From Arctopsyche grandis (taxonomy: Eukaryota; Arthropoda; Insecta; Trichoptera; Hydropsychidae): 64,000 nt of DNA. Of the stretch, positions 59,839 through 64,000 are shown piece after piece (positions within the stretch are counted from its first letter, which is position 1; every line of letters begins with the position of its first letter). The notes beneath the pieces are model-generated. The model searched no databases. It was not told where the DNA came from and saw only the letters and a list, made by a program, of their open reading frames with translations. The stretch is taken from assembly GCF_051622035.1 (NCBI RefSeq), contig NC_135360.1:26177206-26241205 (forward strand), given 5' to 3'. The translations under genes were made by a program, and so were the position numbers.

Positions 59839-62800
59839 TTAAACGTCCACCACCATTTTCTTGTGGATGTCTGTGTTGCCAACTACAGAACAAAACTCGT
59901 CGAATGATATCTTCCCGTCTTCGTCCTTGTCAGCAAATAAGATCGTCTTATCTACAATTTGCTGTAATTGTGTATCCTTCAAGTTGTTACCAACCATCAT
60001 TTTAAGTACCTGGAATTTAAACACAACAAAAATTAGCACAATAAAATCATTCATTCGCTCATTTGTGACGACATAGTCACAACCCAAAATGGACCACAAG
60101 AACAACAACTAATTACTATTGTTCATGGGTACTTATTGGTTATACACATCGAGTATATACACTTACACTAACACATACAAATACAAGGCAGTTACACGAA
60201 TGACCCCTAGGTGTCGCTAACGGTTGTAGTTAAGTGACAGTATAATTATGATTAAACATTCAAAACGGGACATCTACCAATTTTTAGTTATGTATTATAC
60301 ATATGTATATTCAAGAAAACGCATATTTTTTATTTATTAATGAAAAGAACAGGAGTTAACACGTGAAAATAAATAATTTATGTGGTCTTATATTTTTCTG
60401 AGGAACAAATTTTCTATAGTACATACTTTTGGTTATTGATTCCAAATAATAATGAAATCCTTGGTACGATTTCTTAAAATTTGCTTTAAGAACTGCGACT
60501 TGCAACCGTGTTTCGCTTGTCCACAACTTATTCATAAAAAAAAGACCCTTTCTACGTGTGCATTAATGCCGGGTAAGCATAAAAATTGTTACCGTGGGTT
60601 GCTATCTTTTTGAAAACGGGACATTTCGACGTCCCGAAGCTGTGCTTAGCTCAGCAACACACGCTTATAGCTCATCAACACATGCAAAGTTATTTTGTAG
60701 AGTTAATATGGCGGTATATACCTAATACGAAACCAAAATCCATTTGAAGAGATTCTCTCTGCGATAAGACAATACTGACATCCATCAGTATATAGGTATG
60801 TGAAATTCATAGACATATAATACATTTTTTTTTAATTTATATTTTCCCATGATGTCATAACAGGTTGCCCCCGGGCGACATTTATGGTATTGTAACGTGG
60901 GAACATGGGAGAGTATTCACTGTCTAAGTGCATTCGTGGGGTGAACAATAGTGACCCCGGATTAGGCCAACGGGACTCAGTAAGTGCCCGAACAAAGGAT
61001 ACGATGGGGTTCTCACAGAATGGGGCGAGTGCGGGTAGACCTTCGTGCCTAGACAATAGACACGTAAACGGATCGGGGATGCTATGCTGGGCAACTTGTC
61101 TTTTTTAAGGAGGTACACATGGTAGACTAAGTATACTGGAGTGCGCGGCGGTTACGTGTGGACCTCCTGAATCGTTGAATAAATACTGTGAAGCGACTTT
61201 GGCCTTTCATTTGGATCCTGAACCCACCCCTACGCAACAGTATTAAACTTGTACATATGTATATAAATTTTGAAATGGTATTCAAATAGTGATAGGATGG
61301 TTTTGCTAATTTGATGGAGGAGCCGTTTTAATAATGAAATCAGAAGAATAGGCTAACTCTCATAGGAAACGATAGACTTGGAGTCACAAAAGTCTGACCA
61401 GCAGCACTACAGATTATACTCCGAACAAATTATTTTTTAATCAAATCCAACCCACGGGATCGAACCTGGCAGCCTCTGTGTTTTAGCATTAACGCAACCA
61501 CCAAGCAATGCCGCCGGCTATATAACATAAGTATGTACATATAATAAAATTATTTGGGGATATTCATTTTCGATATTATATCAATCACTAGTTGCGTACT
61601 GCGTACTGTCACTTTATTAAAACTGTTTGCGCCACCTAGAGGCCATTCATGCAACTGGCGTGTAGTCAATGCTCGGATGCGCCCATATAGCCAATAAGTA
61701 CATGTAAATGATAGTACTATATTTCCAAGCCTTCATTGTATCAACTTTTCTATTGAAATATCATAAATTTTGAGTCATAATAATGCTGTTAGCAAATAAG
61801 TGTGATGGATCGTACATACATGCATATTTTTTAATAGTTTCATAATTCAAAACATTTATAAAAAAAAATAATATAGTAATGCTCATTTGTTTGAAAAATT
61901 ATTTATGTAAAAAGATATTTTAATGGAATTAATTCATCATTTTATTCAAAAAGAGGCAAGATTTGTTTGAATCAATCCAATGCGTGCACCTTAAAACTTA
62001 ATTTACAATAAAAATAAATGCCTAAATACTTAATATTATCTACTACTTCTACCACTCTCCCATCATAATCACATCACTCACAACGTTTTTATTATTCATC
62101 CACATCATCGTAGTCTTACTTAAGTTCACTTTCAGTTTATTCTCACATAACCAATCGCTTAAATACTGTAACTCGCTACATAAAATATCATTCATAACTT
62201 GCACATCATCACCTACAATATAAACTAACGTATCATCCGCAAACATATGAACTTTACATATATCAAATACTTTCACCAAATCATTAATATATAAAATAAA
62301 CAACAGAGGTCCTAATTTAGATCCCTGTGGTACTCCAAATGGAACAATCAAACTTTTGGAAAAAAACTTTCATTATTTTTTTTACATTCTGTCTTCTATT
62401 ATTCAGATAACATTCAAACCAACTTAATTAACCAAATAAAGGGTTGGCCCTATTCATTTAGGGTTAGGGTTGGTATTTTCTTCACTGCTGACGATATTTT
62501 GATAGAAATGCATCGAAAACATTATGGGGCTGCAGGAAAAAACAAAAATTATAATAAACAGGTCGTTGCTATGATACAAATTAAAAAAGTAATAGCCGAT
62601 TGCAATTCAAAGGCAGATCGCATGTTAAGGTAGACCGCATACTAAAGTAGCACCGAAATTTTAAAAATTGAATAGAACAAACAATGAATATAAAATAAAA
62701 AATGATCATTCCTTATAAATTGGACTTCAGTTAACTTTTCAATTATGAGTTCTTTCTGGGTTTTAAATTTTACTAATATTTTGACCTGTCAACATTTCAA

Positions 62801-63195
62801 TGGGTCGTTTTGGAAAGGAATTGAATTAAAAACTCAATTTAGTGTATGTGTAGTTAAAGAAAAAAGTACAATACATATAAAGTAAGTGAAAATCACCTGA
62901 AAAAGTTCACCGTTTGATATGAAACCATCATTATCCATATCGTAGATACGAAAGGCAAATCTCAGCTTGGATAATTTGTCTCCTTTGACGCTGAACTGCG
63001 ATACGCCCTGGATGAATTCCTTGAAATCCACCTCGCCGTTTCCGTCGGCGTCGAATATGTCGATGACGCGTTGCACCAGAGGGTTCTGTTGCAACTCGGG
63101 TAGTGACATAAACTCATCGATCGACAGAGCTCCGGAATTGTCCAGGTCCAACTTGCGAAAGCGTTTGCCAAGACGTCGAATCTCATCCGCATCGA
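59839..63195 (-). CDS. CanB: Calcineurin B (regulatory subunit), 5'-partial
   Basis: Two coding exons, 62897-63195 and 59839-60009, are joined by a 2.9-kb GT-AG intron (phase 0). Together they encode all of calcineurin B except about the first 14 residues, which must come from an exon beyond 64000 (the acceptor at 63196 is phase 1). All four EF-hand loops are intact: [36 protein letters not shown] and [12 protein letters not shown]. The linker [19 protein letters not shown] and the end [12 protein letters not shown] are near-identical to animal CNB. The protein binds Ca2+ and the catalytic calcineurin A helix to activate the PP2B phosphatase; the missing N-terminus should hold the myristoylated glycine. 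It could be CanB or CanB2, since the two insect paralogues are nearly identical. Convergent with MRPL14. Confidence 0.97.
60205..60245 (+). mobile_element. Fragment of the 38682 MITE family
   Basis: CCCTAGGTGTCGCTAACGG and TTAAGTGACAGTATA match an interior part of the 38682-39062 element. No ends are present. It lies in the calcineurin B intron. Confidence 0.5.
60891..61239 (+). mobile_element. Solo LTR (fossil) in the calcineurin B intron
   Basis: 349 bp starting TGTAACG and ending CCCCTACGCAACA, with a perfect 4-bp duplication GTAT on both sides (60887-60890 and 61240-61243). It contains AATAAATACTGTGAAGCGAC near the 3' end, shared with the LTR at 9689-10093, while the 5' two-thirds differ. 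There is no internal sequence, so it is a recombination remnant. The clean duplication suggests it is younger than the 9.7-kb copy. The superfamily (Ty3-like or BEL-like) is undecided. Confidence 0.85.
61250..61520 (-). mobile_element. tRNA-derived SINE, copy D
   Basis: On the minus strand a B-box-like GGTTCGATCCCG (complement of 61446-61457) precedes the shared body (GGAGGAGCCGTTTTAATAA, plus reading near 61315). The tail TTAAACTTGTACAT abuts the solo LTR. Beyond the LTR, at 60857-60890, TAACAGGTTGCCCCC resembles the SINE 3' block TAACAGGTAAACCCC, so the LTR probably landed inside this SINE. Confidence 0.7.
61592..61691 (-). mobile_element. Terminal fragment of the 38682 MITE family
   Basis: The segment ends CTCGGATGCGCCCATATA, the terminal repeat, and contains TGTCACTTTATTAAAACTG and CCACCTAGAGG, the complement of interior blocks of the 38682-39062 element. 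Only one end is present. Confidence 0.65.
61990..62400 (-). mobile_element. LINE reverse-transcriptase fragment (jockey-like)
   Basis: A minus-strand frame at 62049-62351 reads [20 protein letters not shown] followed by [17 protein letters not shown], and later [20 protein letters not shown]. These are RT motifs with the catalytic FADD and the thumb-proximal KTxxM block of a LINE. A frameshift near 62050 moves the downstream VDNIKYLGI motif to another frame. There is no endonuclease or 3' end. It may belong to the same family as the 16487 fragment, but the two do not overlap so this cannot be tested here. Confidence 0.85.
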
Positions 63196-64000
63196 CTGCA
63201 TTAAAACATCAGTACAATTCTAGTTCTATGTTTATTATCAAGCGTTTTCATGCATGCAATATATGTATATAATATATGTGTGGTAGTTTTTTTTCCTCTT
63301 TTAAATATACATGGATATATATTTTTTATTAGATACGATTAATACTAATGATCAATGTGTTTTATTACAATGATGATGATGCATTATATTATATATTATG
63401 CGTATGCAAACATGAGCATCTATTTGATCTAGAATCATCCACGGTGTGTTCATTCAACGCTGTGAATTAGTTTTTGTTATGTGAGAACGTTCCGATGCGG
63501 TGTGCAATATTTCCGAGACTCGGGTCTCGTGATGTACTCCATCGGTGATTGAGGTCATTAGAATAGTAATAAGGGATGAATTACATTTTAAGTAATGAAT
63601 TGACTACTCTGTTATGACAGGAAAATACCCCATAATAAATAATAAATTTATTATACGGTTATTTGAGTCTATCGGTTTGATTGTTTGTGGACGAAGACAC
63701 TTGAAGTAGTCCAAAAGCAACATCACAGAACCAAAGTTGTAGCAATGATTACAATTTAATGTTTCTTCGTAACTTATTTAGTATTATGTATCCTTTTTAT
63801 TACATTATATATAACAACCTCAAGTATGAAATACATTCTGTAATGTTTTATGTAGCCATTGCACATCGCTTCAGAACATAAAACTATAATCTAAAATACT
63901 TAGAAAGTGGAAATAATCGAACTTTATTGTCTCCCGAATAAATCATTCCATAATATTATTACACATTAAAAGCAGTTTCTAATGACAATATATTCGGGAG
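63196..64000 (-). other. Calcineurin B upstream intron
   Basis: AT-rich intron sequence preceding the 63195 acceptor. I searched for an exon encoding the family's MGNETSLP-like N-terminus on the minus strand and found none. No repeat is recognised. Confidence 0.6.

Overview
The window is animal nuclear DNA, most probably from an insect. It is AT-rich, with GT-AG introns, (TA)n and TATG/CATA microsatellites, and MADF-BESS genes of the kind that expand in arthropods. Its repeats are the usual insect mix: hAT-like MITEs, tRNA-derived SINEs, LINE fragments and solo LTRs. I cannot name the order or species from sequence alone.

Layout. 1-29 kb: no host gene that I can support. This part is a layered repeat landscape: LINE 3' ends, a tRNA-derived SINE, five copies of one short hAT-type MITE, three further hAT-type elements with 8-bp target duplications, a 0.93-kb TIR element carrying a broken MADF reading frame, a solo LTR, an RTE-type LINE fragment inside a foldback relic, and several hairpins. 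29.4-32.3 kb: two tandem minus-strand MADF-BESS genes sharing one intron position. 32.6-39 kb: repeats and two GC-rich, CpG-rich islands. 39.6-48.3 kb: a four-exon plus-strand gene for the IRF2BP family co-repressor (Drosophila Pits relative), with a GC-rich 5' region and a 5-kb first intron. 49-50.9 kb: an orphan ORF and two inverted-repeat elements. 51.1-53.7 kb: a two-exon gene for a 766-residue, mostly disordered protein that I do not recognise. 54.7-55.2 kb: two-exon mitochondrial ribosomal protein L14. 59.8-63.2 kb: the last two coding exons of calcineurin B on the minus strand; its first coding exon lies beyond the window. Its intron holds a solo LTR, a SINE, MITE pieces and a LINE reverse-transcriptase fragment.

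The genes do not form a pathway: a nuclear co-repressor, two putative DNA-binding factors, a mitochondrial ribosome subunit and a Ca2+ phosphatase regulator. The two most informative patterns are the repeated nesting of elements, which gives a relative insertion order, and the presence of MADF sequence both in two intact host genes and in a TIR-bounded mobile element about 20 kb away. I saw no CRISPR array, true tRNA, rRNA or prokaryotic feature.
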